Shown: piece by piece, positions 19,052 through 28,727 of the stretch | Layout of the letters: each line of letters opens with the position of its first letter | Position numbering within the stretch: position 1 is the stretch's first letter | NCBI RefSeq assembly: GCF_026000375.1 | Contig: NZ_AP026708.1 | Coordinates: 1,924,501 to 1,988,500, forward strand | Length of the DNA stretch: 64,000 nucleotides | Source of the DNA: Pseudodesulfovibrio portus | GTDB lineage: Bacteria; Desulfobacterota; Desulfovibrionia; Desulfovibrionales; Desulfovibrionaceae | Direction: 5' to 3' | Made by a program: the position numbers and the translations under genes | Notes under the pieces: generated by a model | What the model was told of the DNA's origin: nothing | The model's input: only the letters and a program-made list of their open reading frames with translations | The model's database searches: none

Positions 19052-19549
19052 CTAGTCGACCTTGGCGTAGGCCTTGGGGGTGGCGCCGCAGATGGGGCAC
19101 TTGTCCGTGGGCTCGCCGTCCCGGGTGTGGCCGCAGACGGAGCAGATGTAGAATTCGGCGTCGGCAAAGGTGTCGCCCTCGGCTTCCAGGGCCTCGGTGT
19201 AGAGGGAGGCGTGGATCTTCTCGGCCTCGTTGGCGAAACCGAAGTAGCGCAGGATGGCGTTTTCGCCCTCGGCCTGGGCGTCTTCCATCATCTCGGGGTA
19301 CATCTTCTCGAATTCGTAGGTCTCGCCGGAGATGGCGGCCTTGAGGTTTTCCTCGGTGGAGCCGATGCCCTTCATGAGCCGCAGGTGGGCGTGTGCGTGG
19401 ATGGTTTCCGCTGCTGCGGCTGCGCGGAACAGCTTGGCCACACCGGGTTTGCCGTCTTTTTCAGCCTTTTCGGCAAAGGCGAGATATTTGCGGTTGGCCT
19501 GGGATTCTCCGGCAAAGGCGGCTTTCAGGTTCTCCATGGTCTTGCTCAT
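19052..19549 (-). CDS. rbr: Rubrerythrin
   Basis: A 165-aa rubrerythrin, a cytoplasmic NADH/rubredoxin-linked peroxidase of anaerobes that removes hydrogen peroxide. The N-terminal four-helix ferritin-like domain supplies the diiron ligands (GESQANRKYLAFAEKAEKDG, AAAAETIHAHAHL, GETYEFEKMYPEM, ANEAEKIHASLY). The C-terminal rubredoxin-like domain has CSVCGH and CPICGA for the FeS4 centre. It is a shorter type than the ~190-aa D. vulgaris rubrerythrin. GGAGAT precedes the ATG at 19549. The promoter region (19550-19740) holds an AT-rich stretch with a weak Fur/PerR-like box (about 19621-19637), consistent with but not proof of peroxide control. Confidence 0.94.
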   Translation of the reverse strand: MSKTMENLKAAFAGESQANRKYLAFAEKAEKDGKPGVAKLFRAAAAAETIHAHAHLRLMKGIGSTEENLKAAISGETYEFEKMYPEMMEDAQAEGENAILRYFGFANEAEKIHASLYTEALEAEGDTFADAEFYICSVCGHTRDGEPTDKCPICGATPKAYAKVD

Positions 19550-19620
19550 TTCAAATCTCCTTCAATATTGGTTTTGTAGGCCAAAAAGGCCGGTATATTC
19601 AGCAAATGTGAACAAAGTAG

Positions 19621-19637
19621 TAATGATTCTCAAATAA
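19621..19637. promoter_or_regulatory. Possible Fur/PerR-like box upstream of rubrerythrin
   Basis: TAATGATTCTCAAATAA about 72 bp upstream of the rubrerythrin start resembles the AT-rich imperfect palindromes bound by Fur-family proteins. The match is partial. Rubrerythrin genes of Desulfovibrio are known PerR targets, which makes the site worth naming. Confidence 0.25.
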
Positions 19638-19740
19638 GAAATCAAGTGTTTTTTGCTCTGCCCCCAATACTCTGAAAGGAAACATTTGGTCAAAAGCGAC
19701 AAATGTTATTGAGCGGGTGAATGGGTTCGGGCAGGAAGGA

Positions 19741-20612
19741 TTATTTTATGGCCACCCAACTGGATATGACCGAGACCAGGGTGACGGCTCCGCCGAGCAT
19801 GGCCAGTTGATCCATGGGCAGGAATCTGATTTCCAGGAGAAACGGGGGGAAGTTGAGGGCTTCGGCTATGAAGGAGTGGACCAGGGCGAGAAGGCCGATG
19901 CCCAGTCCGGAGCCGAGCACGCCCTGGACAAAGCCGCCGGTGAGCAGCGGCCAGCGGATATAAGCGGGGCTGGCACCCACCAGGGAGAGGATTTCCACTT
20001 CGTCCACGCGGGTCAGCAGGGACAGTTTGATCGTGTTGTGCACCACCAGGGATACGATGAGCGCCAGGAAGCCGAGTACGGGCCAGATGACCATGCGCGA
20101 GATGGTGGTCCAGCTCTGGGCCAGGTCCGCCTGGAACGGGGTGTAGTTGACCTTGTCCACGCCGGGCAGGGACTTGAGGTTCGTGAGCAGCTGCGCGGCC
20201 CAGCCTTCGTCCTGCGCCTCGGGCGGCACGCGGAAGGAGGCCAGCCCGGAATAGGGCAGCGGGTTGTTGTCCGCCAACCAGGAGAAGTCGCCGGTCTCGC
20301 CCAGGGCCGAGGCCAGCTCGGTGAGGGCGTTTTCCGGCGTGAACGTCTTGAAGTCCCGCAAGTGATCCATGGCCCGGATCACGTCCCAGTCCTTGACCAC
20401 GACCTCCGCGCCCACGTCGGTCTTCCAGTAGACCTGGAACTCCACCTGGCCGCGCGATTTGAGCAGCTCGAAATTGACCGTGTTCAGGCCGAGCAGGATC
20501 AGGCCGGTGAGCAGGGTGACCATGGCCACGGCCACCAGGGTGAGGAGCTGGGCGAACGGGTGCAGCCGGAGGTCGGCTACGCCGCGCATGGAGAGCCGCA
20601 GGAACTGGCCGA

Positions 20613-20616
<4 letters not shown>
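19741..20616 (-). CDS. ftsX: Cell-division ABC transporter permease FtsX
   Basis: A 291-aa integral membrane protein of the FtsEX complex, which couples ATP hydrolysis to periplasmic murein hydrolase activation at the septum. It has one N-terminal transmembrane helix (FAQLLTLVAVAMVTLLTGLI), an extracytoplasmic loop domain and three C-terminal helices (VIWPVLGFLALIVSLVV, a middle one, and LAMLGGAVTLVSVISSWVA). The start is a GTG at 20616 that overlaps the ftsE stop by four bases (GTGA), the typical coupled ftsE-ftsX arrangement. Confidence 0.9.
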
Positions 20617-21335
<719 letters not shown>

Positions 21336-21444
21336 GCCCGGCAATGTACCTGTGAGGAGTGAATATGGCAAGACACCCCTTGAATGGGGGGCTGTCGTTT
21401 TCCGAAAAAGGGGAAAGGGCATCCGGGCTGCCGAGTGCGGAAGC

Positions 21445-22191
21445 CTACCACAGGGCTTCGGCCAGGGTGCCCTTCATTTCATATGAAAAGGTGTCATCCC
21501 CCACCGTCATGTCGCCCGAGAGGTCGAACAGGGTCTGGAAGAGGTCGTCGGGGTCGAGGACGGCGCTGCCGGTGGATTTGTAGATCATGGGCCGACGCAT
21601 GGAGAAGTCGCGGATGTCGAGGTGGTTGTTCTCGATGGCGGCGGTAAAGGAGAGGTCCTCCACGGATCGCTCGCCGGGCAGGATGAGCTGCTGGGAGCGG
21701 ATGTCCAGCCAGCCGTTTTGGGGCAGCCGTGCGCCGTCGGGCATGAACAGGCTGCCCGAGGTGTTCAGCGTGCCCTTGAAGTCGCTGTAGCCGAGCAGGT
21801 AGGTCAGGTTCAGGTCGCCCTTGAACTCGAAGATGCCGTTGGAATACAGCTCCAGGAGGCATTGGGTGCCGCCCGTGTCGAGGCGCACCGTGGCCAGCGG
21901 GGAAAAGCCCATGGTCACGTAGGCGTGCTCGAAGCGCAGGAAACCGGGCGTCTTGGCCACGGTGATCTTGAAGTCGCGCACCCGGAAGCCGAATGGGCCG
22001 TCGCGGTCTATGCCCTCCCAGGTCAGGCCGACCATTGGCAGGTTCTCGTCCAGCCGGGTCAGGGCGGACGCCCAGATCTTGTCCCAGGGGGTGAACAGGG
22101 CCACGCCCATGAGGAATCCGAGCAGGATGAGGAGCATGCGGGCCAGCATGCGGCCCGGCAGGGAGGAGGACTTGAGGCGCTTGGCTGCCAT
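21445..22191 (-). CDS. gspN: GspN-like type II secretion protein
   Basis: A 248-aa inner-membrane protein with one N-terminal transmembrane helix (MLLILLGFLMGVALFTPWD) and a periplasmic beta-rich domain, which fits the delta-proteobacterial GspN family found next to gspL/gspM. Segments such as LDTGGTQCLLELYSNGIFEF and FKGTLNTSGSLFMPDG look like the repeat-rich part of that family. The ATG at 22191 is chosen because AGGTAGGTG precedes it; a GTG three codons upstream is also open. It follows the GspM-like gene by 9 bp in a gspL-M-N order. No secretin, ATPase or pseudopilin genes are in this window. Confidence 0.65.
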   Translation of the reverse strand: MAAKRLKSSSLPGRMLARMLLILLGFLMGVALFTPWDKIWASALTRLDENLPMVGLTWEGIDRDGPFGFRVRDFKITVAKTPGFLRFEHAYVTMGFSPLATVRLDTGGTQCLLELYSNGIFEFKGDLNLTYLLGYSDFKGTLNTSGSLFMPDGARLPQNGWLDIRSQQLILPGERSVEDLSFTAAIENNHLDIRDFSMRRPMIYKSTGSAVLDPDDLFQTLFDLSGDMTVGDDTFSYEMKGTLAEALW

Positions 22192-22200
22192 AACGTTCAC

Positions 22201-22701
22201 CTACCTTGCCAGCACGAGGTGCACGTCGGCCAGGCGCGGGTCCTCGGGGTTGCGGCTCAGGGTGAAGTCCGGGGCCTGCAGGTTGGCGCGGTCGCGCAGG
22301 TCCTCCAGGAAGTCCGTGAGCATGATCAGGGTCAGGCCGGAGCAGGTCACCTGCGCGCCCTCGGTGTTCTCCTTGAGCCGGGTGGTGCGCAGGGAGGTCA
22401 CGTAGTCGCCCATGCGCCGGTCCTCGGCGATGCGCTGGACCGCCTCCACGGGCGACAGGTGGGCCAGGTCGCCCTGCCTGGCGCGCAGGGTCAGGATGTC
22501 GTCCACCAGGGGGGCCACGCGGCCGTATTGTTCCTTCTCGACCTCGATCTGCTGGACCAGCTTGCCGGTGAAGAGTACGCCGCCCACCAGCACGGAGAAG
22601 AACAGTGCCGACAATCCGCCGAGCATCAGCTTGAAAAAGCGCTGCTGCGATGCGGGCGGCCACCCGGACCAGGGATATGCTTTCCGCTTTCCGGCCATCA
22701 T
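22201..22701 (-). CDS. GspM-like inner-membrane protein
   Basis: A 166-aa protein with a basic cytoplasmic N-terminus (KRKAYPWSGW), one transmembrane helix (LMLGGLSALFFSVLVGGVLF), a coiled region and a C-terminal ferredoxin-like fold segment, the general shape of GspM/PilO-type type II secretion proteins. It overlaps the upstream gene by 4 bp (ATGA) and is followed at once by gspN. The call rests mainly on topology, size and position between an L-like and an N-like gene; direct sequence similarity is weak by eye. Confidence 0.55.
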   Translation of the reverse strand: MMAGKRKAYPWSGWPPASQQRFFKLMLGGLSALFFSVLVGGVLFTGKLVQQIEVEKEQYGRVAPLVDDILTLRARQGDLAHLSPVEAVQRIAEDRRMGDYVTSLRTTRLKENTEGAQVTCSGLTLIMLTDFLEDLRDRANLQAPDFTLSRNPEDPRLADVHLVLAR

Positions 22702-23213
22702 TGCGGCTCCACGGTCAGGATGAACAGGGTCTCGTCACCCAGCTCGTCGCTCTTGTACAGGGAAAACAGATAGTATTCGTCGTCCGTGAGCGTGTCCATG
22801 TAGGCCCTGAAACCCTCAGGGCCGCCGCCGATGGTCCCGCGAACCCTTCCGGTTGTCCCGGCCAGGGTCAGCCCTTCCAGGCGCAGACTCTCCACGGCCG
22901 GGCGGCTTAGGGCTGCCAGCACCCCCAGCGGGTCGAGCCCGATGCGCTTGGAGGCCATGAGCTTGCCGTGCTCGAACTGCAACCGGCCGAACGGCGAGCC
23001 GCCGATGTCCGGCCCGAGCACGGAGGAATAGAGCTTGTTCGTCTCTTCCCGGATTTCCGACAGCTGGGAGCGGTTGAGCCCGTAGCGCACCCCCTGGCCG
23101 GCCAGGAAAAGACCGCCCACCACGAGCACCCAGATCAGGCTGCGGGTGAACCGTCTGGATTCCTTGGCCGAATCATACTTCGGCACTCTGCTCTTGTCGG
23201 CTGATCGAGTCAT
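22698..23213 (-). CDS. GspL/PilN-like periplasmic-domain protein
   Basis: A 171-aa protein with a cytoplasmic N-terminus of about 28 residues, one transmembrane helix (SLIWVLVVGGLFLAGQGV) and a periplasmic domain. The size and the segment LRLEGLTLAGTTGRVRGTI resemble the membrane-plus-periplasmic half of GspL or PilN, without the actin-like cytoplasmic domain of full-length GspL. The start at 23213 (MTRSADKS) is preferred over an upstream ATG without a ribosome site. It is coupled to the GspM-like gene by an ATGA overlap, so the three genes form one small operon. The function could be a reduced secretion-platform module; confidence is moderate. Confidence 0.5.
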   Translation of the reverse strand: MTRSADKSRVPKYDSAKESRRFTRSLIWVLVVGGLFLAGQGVRYGLNRSQLSEIREETNKLYSSVLGPDIGGSPFGRLQFEHGKLMASKRIGLDPLGVLAALSRPAVESLRLEGLTLAGTTGRVRGTIGGGPEGFRAYMDTLTDDEYYLFSLYKSDELGDETLFILTVEPQ

Positions 23214-23359
23214 GGCGTTTGTTCCGGTAGATACGCGAAACCCGGGAACCGGGCAAGCGGGAGACGGGCGTTGCACATCCCGGTCGCAGCGGTGAGAACC
23301 AAGGAAACGGCGGACCGTTCAACGGCCCGCCGTTCAAAAGGATCGCGTCGGGGGACGGA

Positions 23360-23842
23360 TTACAAGCTGGCCGCAGCCTTTTCCACGGATTCCTTGAAAC
23401 CGTCGCGGGCAGCCTGAATTTTTTTGGTCAGCTCCGGGTCATGCAGGGCGATGATCTGGGCTGCCAGCCAGGCGGCGTTCTTGGCCCCGACCTTGTCCAG
23501 GGCAAGGGTTCCCACCGGGAAGCCCGGGGGCATCTGCACGGTGGCCAGCAGGGCGTCCATGCCGCCCAGGGCGGACGCGGACAACGGCACGCCCAGCACG
23601 GGCCTGGTGGTCTTGGCGGCCACGGCCCCGGCCAGGTGCGCGGCCAGTCCGGCGGCGCAGATGAAGACCTGGCAGCCGTCGGCCTCGTACTCCTCGACGA
23701 GCCGGGCGGTGCGCTCCGGGGTGCGATGCGCCGAGGACACGGTGAACACATGGTCCACGCCCAGCTCGGTCAGCAGGTCGGCGCACGGGCGCATCTTGTC
23801 CTCATCCGAAATGGACCCCATGAAAATAACAACTTTCGGCAT
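23360..23842 (-). CDS. purE: N5-carboxyaminoimidazole ribonucleotide mutase
   Basis: A 160-aa enzyme of purine biosynthesis converting N5-CAIR to CAIR. The family signature is visible: IFMGSISDEDKMRPCADLL near the N-terminus, VSSAHRTPERTARLVEEY, ICAAGLAAHLAGAVAAKTTR and VGTLALDKVGAKNAAWLAAQ. GGAGGG placed 6 bp before the ATG at 23842 fixes the start; the open frame upstream belongs to a repeat element. purD lies 330 bp upstream on the same strand, separated by two dispersed repeats. No purK is present in this window. Confidence 0.94.
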   Translation of the reverse strand: MPKVVIFMGSISDEDKMRPCADLLTELGVDHVFTVSSAHRTPERTARLVEEYEADGCQVFICAAGLAAHLAGAVAAKTTRPVLGVPLSASALGGMDALLATVQMPPGFPVGTLALDKVGAKNAAWLAAQIIALHDPELTKKIQAARDGFKESVEKAAASL

Positions 23843-23857
23843 TGTTCCCTCCTTGAT

Positions 23858-23975
23858 GCCTCCGGCGACCGGGGGAAGGGGAAGGAAAAACCTTTCGAGA
23901 AAGGTTCTTTCCTTCCCCTTCCCCCGGACCCCCATCCTTTTCCAAAGCTTTTTATGCCGCTTCGCGGAGTTTGGT
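23858..23975 (+). repeat. Dispersed hairpin repeat, family A, copy 2
   Basis: Starts GCCTCCGGCGACC, then a very long hairpin (GGGGGAAGGGGAAGGAAAAACC with its complement, around GTTCG-like loop CTTTCGAGAAAGG), then GGACCCCCATCC, CCAAAGCTTTTT and GCCGCTTCGCGGAG. It sits in the purE leader, 16 bp upstream of the purE start. The stretch between this copy and copy 3 (about 23976-24097) shows nothing I recognise. Confidence 0.8.
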
Positions 23976-24097
23976 AGCTAAGGGAAGAGGGTGGGACGGG
24001 CCGACCGGAAAAAAGTGTATTCAAAAGTACTGTTTGCAGACACCCTCTACGCCGCCCTGTATTCTTTCGGCATCCTTCCCCCTCCCCAGGCGGCGTA

Positions 24098-24172
24098 GCG
24101 ATAAAAAGTCTGGGAGGGGGGTCCAGGGGGGAACCCTTCTCAAAGGGTTCCCCCCTGGTCGCCGAAGGCAAA
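24098..24172 (-). repeat. Dispersed hairpin repeat, family A, copy 3
   Basis: Same element in the opposite orientation: on the minus strand TTGCCTTCGGCGACCAGGG, a hairpin of GGGGGAACCCTTT type, GGACCCCCCTCCC, ACTTTTTATCGC. It directly abuts the purD stop codon (24173-24175). Confidence 0.8.
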
Positions 24173-25450
24173 CTATTTGAGCCGCTTCAAGCCCTTGTCG
24201 GCGATGTCGCGGCGGTAGTAGCTGTTGTCGAAGTGGACCTTGGCCACGGCCTCGTAGGCCTTTTTCTGGGCGGCCGCCAGGTCGTCGCCCAGCGCGGTGA
24301 CGCAGAGCACGCGGCCGCCGGAGGTGACGATCCTGTCGCCGTCCACCTTGGTTCCCGCCTGGAAGACCTTGACCCCGTCCAGGGCGTCGGCCTCGTCCAG
24401 GCCGGTGATCTCCATGCCCTTGGGGTAGGAGCCGGGATAGCCTGCGGCGGCCATGACCACGCCGCACGCGGTCTGCGGGGAGGACTTGACCTCGATCTGA
24501 TCGAGCTTGCCGTCGATGCAGGCGAACATGATCTCCAGGAGGTCCGTCTCAAGCCGCATGAGCAGGGGCTGGCATTCCGGGTCGCCGAAGCGGACGTTGT
24601 ATTCGAGCACGCTCGGGCCGTTCTCGGTGTACATCAGCCCGGCATAGAGCACGCCCTTGAACGGCTCGCCCTTGGCGGCCAGGTGGCGCAGGATGGGCTT
24701 GATGCACAGCTCGGCGGTCTCCTCGTATTTTTCCTTGGGCAGGATCGGGGCCGGGGAGTATGCGCCCATGCCCCCCGTGTTGGGGCCGGTGTCGCCTTCG
24801 TAAACGGCCTTGTGGTCCTGGCTGGAAGGCAGCATGGCGTAGTGAGTGCCGTCGCAGAAGCACAGGAAGGATGCCTCTTCGCCCGCGAGGGCTTCTTCGA
24901 TGACCACGCGGTCCCCGGCGGAGCCGAAGGCTTTCTTGATCATCATCTCGTGCACGGCCTCGATGGCCTCTTCCTCGGAGGAGGCCACGATCACGCCCTT
25001 GCCTGCGGCCAGGCCGTCGGCCTTGACCACGATGGGCGCGCCCTTTTCCCTGATAAAGGCCACGGCCTCGTCATAGTCGTCGCAGACCCGGAACGGAGCG
25101 GTGGGCACGCCCGCGTCGGCCATCACGTTCTTGGAAAAGGCCTTGGACCCTTCCAGGTTGGCGGCAAAGGCGTTGGGCCCGAAGCACGGGATGCCTTCCT
25201 GCCTGAGCGCGTTTTCCAGCCCGAGCACCAGCGGCAGCTCGGGGCCGGCCACCACCAGGTCGACTTCCTCGGTCTTGGCCAGCGCGACCAGGGCCGGAAT
25301 GTCGTCGTCCTTGACCGCGATGTTCTCGCCCACCTGGGCCGTGCCGCCGTTGCCCGGCGCGCATAAAATGGTCTCGACCTTGGGATTCTGGGCAAGCTTC
25401 CAGCACAGCGCGTGCTCGCGACCACCGGAACCGACAACCAATATTTTCAT
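24173..25450 (-). CDS. purD: Phosphoribosylamine-glycine ligase
   Basis: A 425-aa ATP-grasp enzyme that condenses phosphoribosylamine with glycine to GAR. It opens with the nucleotide-fold MKILVVGSGGREHALCWKL and continues with GPELPLVLGLENAL, the ATP-grasp segment APIVVKADGLAAGKGVIVA, and metal-site NVRFGDPECQPLLMRLETDL. The start at 25450 is supported by GGAGGAAGA just upstream; an earlier ATG has no ribosome site. It is upstream of purE on the same strand. Length is normal. Confidence 0.96.
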   Translation of the reverse strand: MKILVVGSGGREHALCWKLAQNPKVETILCAPGNGGTAQVGENIAVKDDDIPALVALAKTEEVDLVVAGPELPLVLGLENALRQEGIPCFGPNAFAANLEGSKAFSKNVMADAGVPTAPFRVCDDYDEAVAFIREKGAPIVVKADGLAAGKGVIVASSEEEAIEAVHEMMIKKAFGSAGDRVVIEEALAGEEASFLCFCDGTHYAMLPSSQDHKAVYEGDTGPNTGGMGAYSPAPILPKEKYEETAELCIKPILRHLAAKGEPFKGVLYAGLMYTENGPSVLEYNVRFGDPECQPLLMRLETDLLEIMFACIDGKLDQIEVKSSPQTACGVVMAAAGYPGSYPKGMEITGLDEADALDGVKVFQAGTKVDGDRIVTSGGRVLCVTALGDDLAAAQKKAYEAVAKVHFDNSYYRRDIADKGLKRLK

Positions 25451-25548
25451 GAAGTCTTCCTCCATCTGTTTTCGGGATGTACACGGTGTAAGGAAAAAGC
25501 GTGAAATTATCAAGCCGGAAGGGGCTCCGCAGGAGCCGGTCCCGGCTC

Positions 25549-26310
25549 CTAGCCCAGCACTTTCTCCATCACCACCGAGCATGTTTCGTCGTCGGGGATG
25601 AAGGCGGTCTCGCCTATGGCCACAATGGGCCGCATGCCGATGACGGAATTGAGTATGTACGCGTGGCGAAATGAGGGCAGGTCTTCCAGGGGGAGGCGCA
25701 CGGGCAGGATGTCGAATTCCTTTCTGGCCAGTTCCAGGGTGGTGGACGGGAGTATGTGCGGGGAGTCCACGGTGACGAAGGTGCCTTCTTTTTTGAGCAC
25801 CAGAGCGCCGGTGGTGGCCTCGAGGAGGTTGTCGTCGAGGTCGAACAGGGCGGCGTCGTCAAAGCCGCGCGATGTGGCGCGGCGCAGGGCCAGGTGGAAG
25901 AACATGTAGTTGGTGGTCTTGTGGGCGCTCAGCGTGGAGATGTGGCGGTCCTCGCAGACGCAGAGGCGGTAGGCCTTGTACGGCTTGGGGTCGTGGGGAG
26001 CGGCGGTGATGACCGGCGAGGCCCCGGCATCCTCCATGGGATAGAAGACGGTGACCCGCGCGGTCTGGCCGACCAGGCCGTTGCGGTTGAGCACCTGGCC
26101 GATGACCTCTTCGAAGTCCACGGTCTCGTATTCCACGTCAAAGGCCCGCAACGAATGGAAAATGCGGTCCAGGTGGCGGTCCAGGTGGCGGACCTCGCTG
26201 CCGTTGTAGTAGATGGTCTCGAAGAAGCCCGCGCCGTAGCGGAAGGCCGGGGCGGTCGGCTCCAGCCGGACCGGTTCCAGGGTGTATCCGTTGTTGTGGT
26301 AGTGGATCAT
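25549..26310 (-). CDS. Class IV aminotransferase (aminodeoxychorismate lyase / branched-chain type)
   Basis: A 253-aa PLP fold-type IV enzyme. Visible features are the N-terminal RYGAGFFETIYYNG, the arginine-rich RHLDRHLDRIFHSLRAFD, the likely PLP lysine in LSAHKTTNYMFF, and LLEATTGALVLKKEG near residue 170, which corresponds to the conserved E-x-x-x-x-N region. PabC (folate, p-aminobenzoate release) and IlvE/D-amino-acid transaminase share this fold; the short length favours a PabC-like lyase. GGGAGC precedes the ATG at 26310. It is upstream of purD, fitting a folate/purine neighbourhood, but that is weak evidence. Confidence 0.78.
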   Translation of the reverse strand: MIHYHNNGYTLEPVRLEPTAPAFRYGAGFFETIYYNGSEVRHLDRHLDRIFHSLRAFDVEYETVDFEEVIGQVLNRNGLVGQTARVTVFYPMEDAGASPVITAAPHDPKPYKAYRLCVCEDRHISTLSAHKTTNYMFFHLALRRATSRGFDDAALFDLDDNLLEATTGALVLKKEGTFVTVDSPHILPSTTLELARKEFDILPVRLPLEDLPSFRHAYILNSVIGMRPIVAIGETAFIPDDETCSVVMEKVLG

Positions 26311-26411
26311 GGTTGCTCCCGGGACAAGGAATTATGCGGTCTTTGCCATCATTTCCCGATACGCTCTTGCGGGGCCTGCGTCCACCTCGATGCCGATTTC
26401 GGCGACTCCGG

Positions 26412-27299
26412 TTATCTCATGGCCTCGGCCATCCGGGCGGCGACGCCGATCAGGTTCTCGTCCCAGTCTTCGGCCAGGGGGTCGGCGGTCACGACCTTGC
26501 CGCTTATGGCCCGGGCCACGGTGGCGGCGGATTTTCCCGAGAACTGCGGCTGGGTGAAGATGGCCCGGATGTTTTCCTTTTTGGCCAGGTCGATGACCTC
26601 GGCCAACTCTCCGGGGCCGGGCTCCTTGCCTTCCAGCTCAACGGGCACCTGGACCAGCCCGTAGTCGCGGGCAAAGTAGCCCCAGGACGGGTGGTAGACC
26701 ATGAAGCTGGACCCGGAAAGGCCCGTGAGCAGCGTCCGGATGCGGGCGTCCACCTCGTGTATGCGGGTGATCAACTTGTCGTAATTGGCCCGGTATTCCG
26801 CTTCTCCGGCGGAGTCGGCCTTGACCAGGCCCGCCAGGATTGTCCCGGCCATCCTGGCGCACAGGCTCGGGGCGTTCCAGATGTGCGGGTCGAGGGGGCC
26901 GTCGTTGTCGTGTCGTTCTTCCGTTTCCCCGTGATGCTCTTCCTCGTCCCCGTGGTGATGGTGGGCGGCCATGGGGCGCAGCTCGATGCCCGCCTGGGTC
27001 TCGATCACGGTGATGTCGGGGTTGGCGCTCTGCATGCGCGGCAACCAGGCGCGCTCGAACGGGACGCCGACGGCAAAGAAGAGTGCGGATTTTTCCAGCT
27101 GCACCATCTGGCGCGGGCGGGGCTCGTACGTGGCCGGGCTCGCTCCCGGCGGCACCATGATCTCGGCGTGGACCCTGCCTCCGCCGATCTGTTCGACAAA
27201 ATACTTGAGCGGGGCGATGGACACGGTGACGTTCAGCCCTTCGGCCAGGGCCGGGGAGACGAACATCAGGACAGCGAGAATCAGAATCAGTTTTCGCAT
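26412..27299 (-). CDS. znuA: High-affinity zinc ABC transporter substrate-binding protein
   Basis: A 295-aa periplasmic metal-binding protein of the cluster A-I family. The signal peptide is MRKLILILAVLMFVSPALA. The His-rich metal loop (HHHHGDEEEHHGETEERHD, about residues 113-131) is characteristic of zinc-specific ZnuA. DPHIWNAPSLC and YHPSWGYFARDYGL carry further metal-ligand histidines. The start at 27299 is selected for the signal peptide and an AGAGG upstream. No znuB or znuC lies next to it, so the permease/ATPase must be elsewhere. A Zip-type transporter gene is divergent from it. Confidence 0.9.
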   Translation of the reverse strand: MRKLILILAVLMFVSPALAEGLNVTVSIAPLKYFVEQIGGGRVHAEIMVPPGASPATYEPRPRQMVQLEKSALFFAVGVPFERAWLPRMQSANPDITVIETQAGIELRPMAAHHHHGDEEEHHGETEERHDNDGPLDPHIWNAPSLCARMAGTILAGLVKADSAGEAEYRANYDKLITRIHEVDARIRTLLTGLSGSSFMVYHPSWGYFARDYGLVQVPVELEGKEPGPGELAEVIDLAKKENIRAIFTQPQFSGKSAATVARAISGKVVTADPLAEDWDENLIGVAARMAEAMR

Positions 27300-27462
27300 G
27301 ACGATACCTCTGCGCGGGTTCTGTCCGGGCGGTCCGCCGGCCAAACGGCCGGGCCGCCTTATTGAAATGGTCAATGAGGTCTAAAGACGGGTTTAGCGGT
27401 TATCGGGGCCCATGACAATATGCCCGATGACAATCCCTTGGAATCTGGTATAAACAATCCCC

Positions 27463-28290
27463 ATGGACACCCAAACCGTGCTTTTCGCCTTCGGGTTGAC
27501 CCTGTTTGCCGGACTCTCCACCGGCGTCGGGTCGGCCATCGCCTTTTTCGCCCGGCAGACCAACACGAAATTCCTCTCACTGGCCCTCGGTTTTTCCGCC
27601 GGGGTCATGATCTACGTCTCTTTTGTCGAGATCATGGTCAAGGCCCGCGACGCACTGACTGCGGAACTCGGCGACGTCATGGGTGCCTGGGTGACGGCGC
27701 TCTCCTTTTTCGGCGGCATCGCCTTCATCGCGCTCATCGACACCTTTGTGCCGAGCTACGAGAACCCGCACGAGATGCACTCCATCGAGGAGATGGAAGA
27801 GGGTTACGAGCTGCCCAAGGACGAGACCCACAATTTCGACAAACTCAGGCGCACCGGCATCTTCGCGGCCATCGCCATCGCCATCCACAACTTCCCGGAG
27901 GGGTTGGCCACCTTCACCGCCGCCCTGACCGACCCCGCCCTGGGCCTGGCCATCGCGGTGGCCATCGCCATCCACAACATCCCCGAGGGCATTGCGGTTT
28001 CCATCCCGCTCTTCTACGCCACCGGGGACCGCAGGAAGGCCTTCCTCTACTCCTTCCTGTCCGGCCTGTCCGAACCCGTGGGCGCGCTCATCGGCTACCT
28101 GGTCTTCATGCCGTTCTTCACCCCGACCATGTTCGGCATCCTCTTTGCCGGCGTGGCGGGCATCATGGTCTTCATATCCTTTGACGAACTGCTCCCGGCG
28201 GCCGAGGAATACGGCGAACACCACCTGTCCATATACGGCCTCATCTCGGGAATGGCGGTGATGGCCGTATCTCTGCTGTTGTTCCTGTAA
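27463..28290 (+). CDS. zupT: Zinc/metal transporter, ZIP family
   Basis: A 275-aa inner-membrane metal permease with about eight helices. The ZIP metal-site motifs are intact: [13 protein letters not shown] and [18 protein letters not shown]. The loop between helices 3 and 4 is acidic with few histidines. Length and motifs match bacterial ZupT. It is transcribed divergently from znuA across about 160 bp, which suggests a shared zinc-responsive control region, although I could not pick out a clear Zur operator there. Substrate could include iron or manganese as for E. coli ZupT. Confidence 0.92.
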   Translation: MDTQTVLFAFGLTLFAGLSTGVGSAIAFFARQTNTKFLSLALGFSAGVMIYVSFVEIMVKARDALTAELGDVMGAWVTALSFFGGIAFIALIDTFVPSYENPHEMHSIEEMEEGYELPKDETHNFDKLRRTGIFAAIAIAIHNFPEGLATFTAALTDPALGLAIAVAIAIHNIPEGIAVSIPLFYATGDRRKAFLYSFLSGLSEPVGALIGYLVFMPFFTPTMFGILFAGVAGIMVFISFDELLPAAEEYGEHHLSIYGLISGMAVMAVSLLLFL

Positions 28291-28429
28291 ACAGGCCCGG
28301 ATACGACCCCGCTCGCGGGGGTGGGGTCCGGGAACCCTTGATATCCGGGGGTTGCCATCGTCTATCATCATATGTATGGGTAGTGCCCTGCCGTCCTGGG
28401 ACGGACATCATATATTTGAGGAGTGCATC

Positions 28430-28711
28430 ATGGCATCCAATGTAGACGAAATTACCATCAATTATTCCGAAGACAACCAGCTCATCGTCAAGGAGCTGGA
28501 CAAGGTCATCCTGTCCAAGGGCGCATGGACGACCATTATTTTCCGCTATCAGGAACTGAACCGCGCCAAGGGCGAATACGGTCCGGAAAAGTTCACCATC
28601 CGCCGCTACCAGAAGGTGGACGGCACCTACCGCCCCAAATCCAAGTTCAACATCTCCAGCCAGGCGCAGGCCGAGAAGATCGTCGAAGCCCTGGGCAGCT
28701 GGATCAGCTAG
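28430..28711 (+). CDS. Small conserved protein, possible PC4-like nucleic-acid-binding fold
   Basis: A 93-aa soluble protein. GAGGAG sits 9 bp before the ATG at 28430. The sequence WTTIIFRYQELNRAKGEYG followed by EKFTIRRYQKVDG, a KSKFNISS segment and a C-terminal helix (AEKIVEALGSW) suggests a beta-sheet followed by a helix. This is reminiscent of the YdbC/PC4 single-strand-binding fold; that is a visual analogy only. The gene lies 16 bp ahead of nfo (endonuclease IV), so a link to DNA handling is possible. Otherwise unrecognised. Confidence 0.7.
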   Translation: MASNVDEITINYSEDNQLIVKELDKVILSKGAWTTIIFRYQELNRAKGEYGPEKFTIRRYQKVDGTYRPKSKFNISSQAQAEKIVEALGSWIS

Positions 28712-28727
28712 AAAGGCGGGGGCGCGC

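Noticed and set aside
27300-27462. Zur operator between znuA and zupT
   Set aside because: No convincing palindrome of the Zur type; only generic AT-rich stretches.
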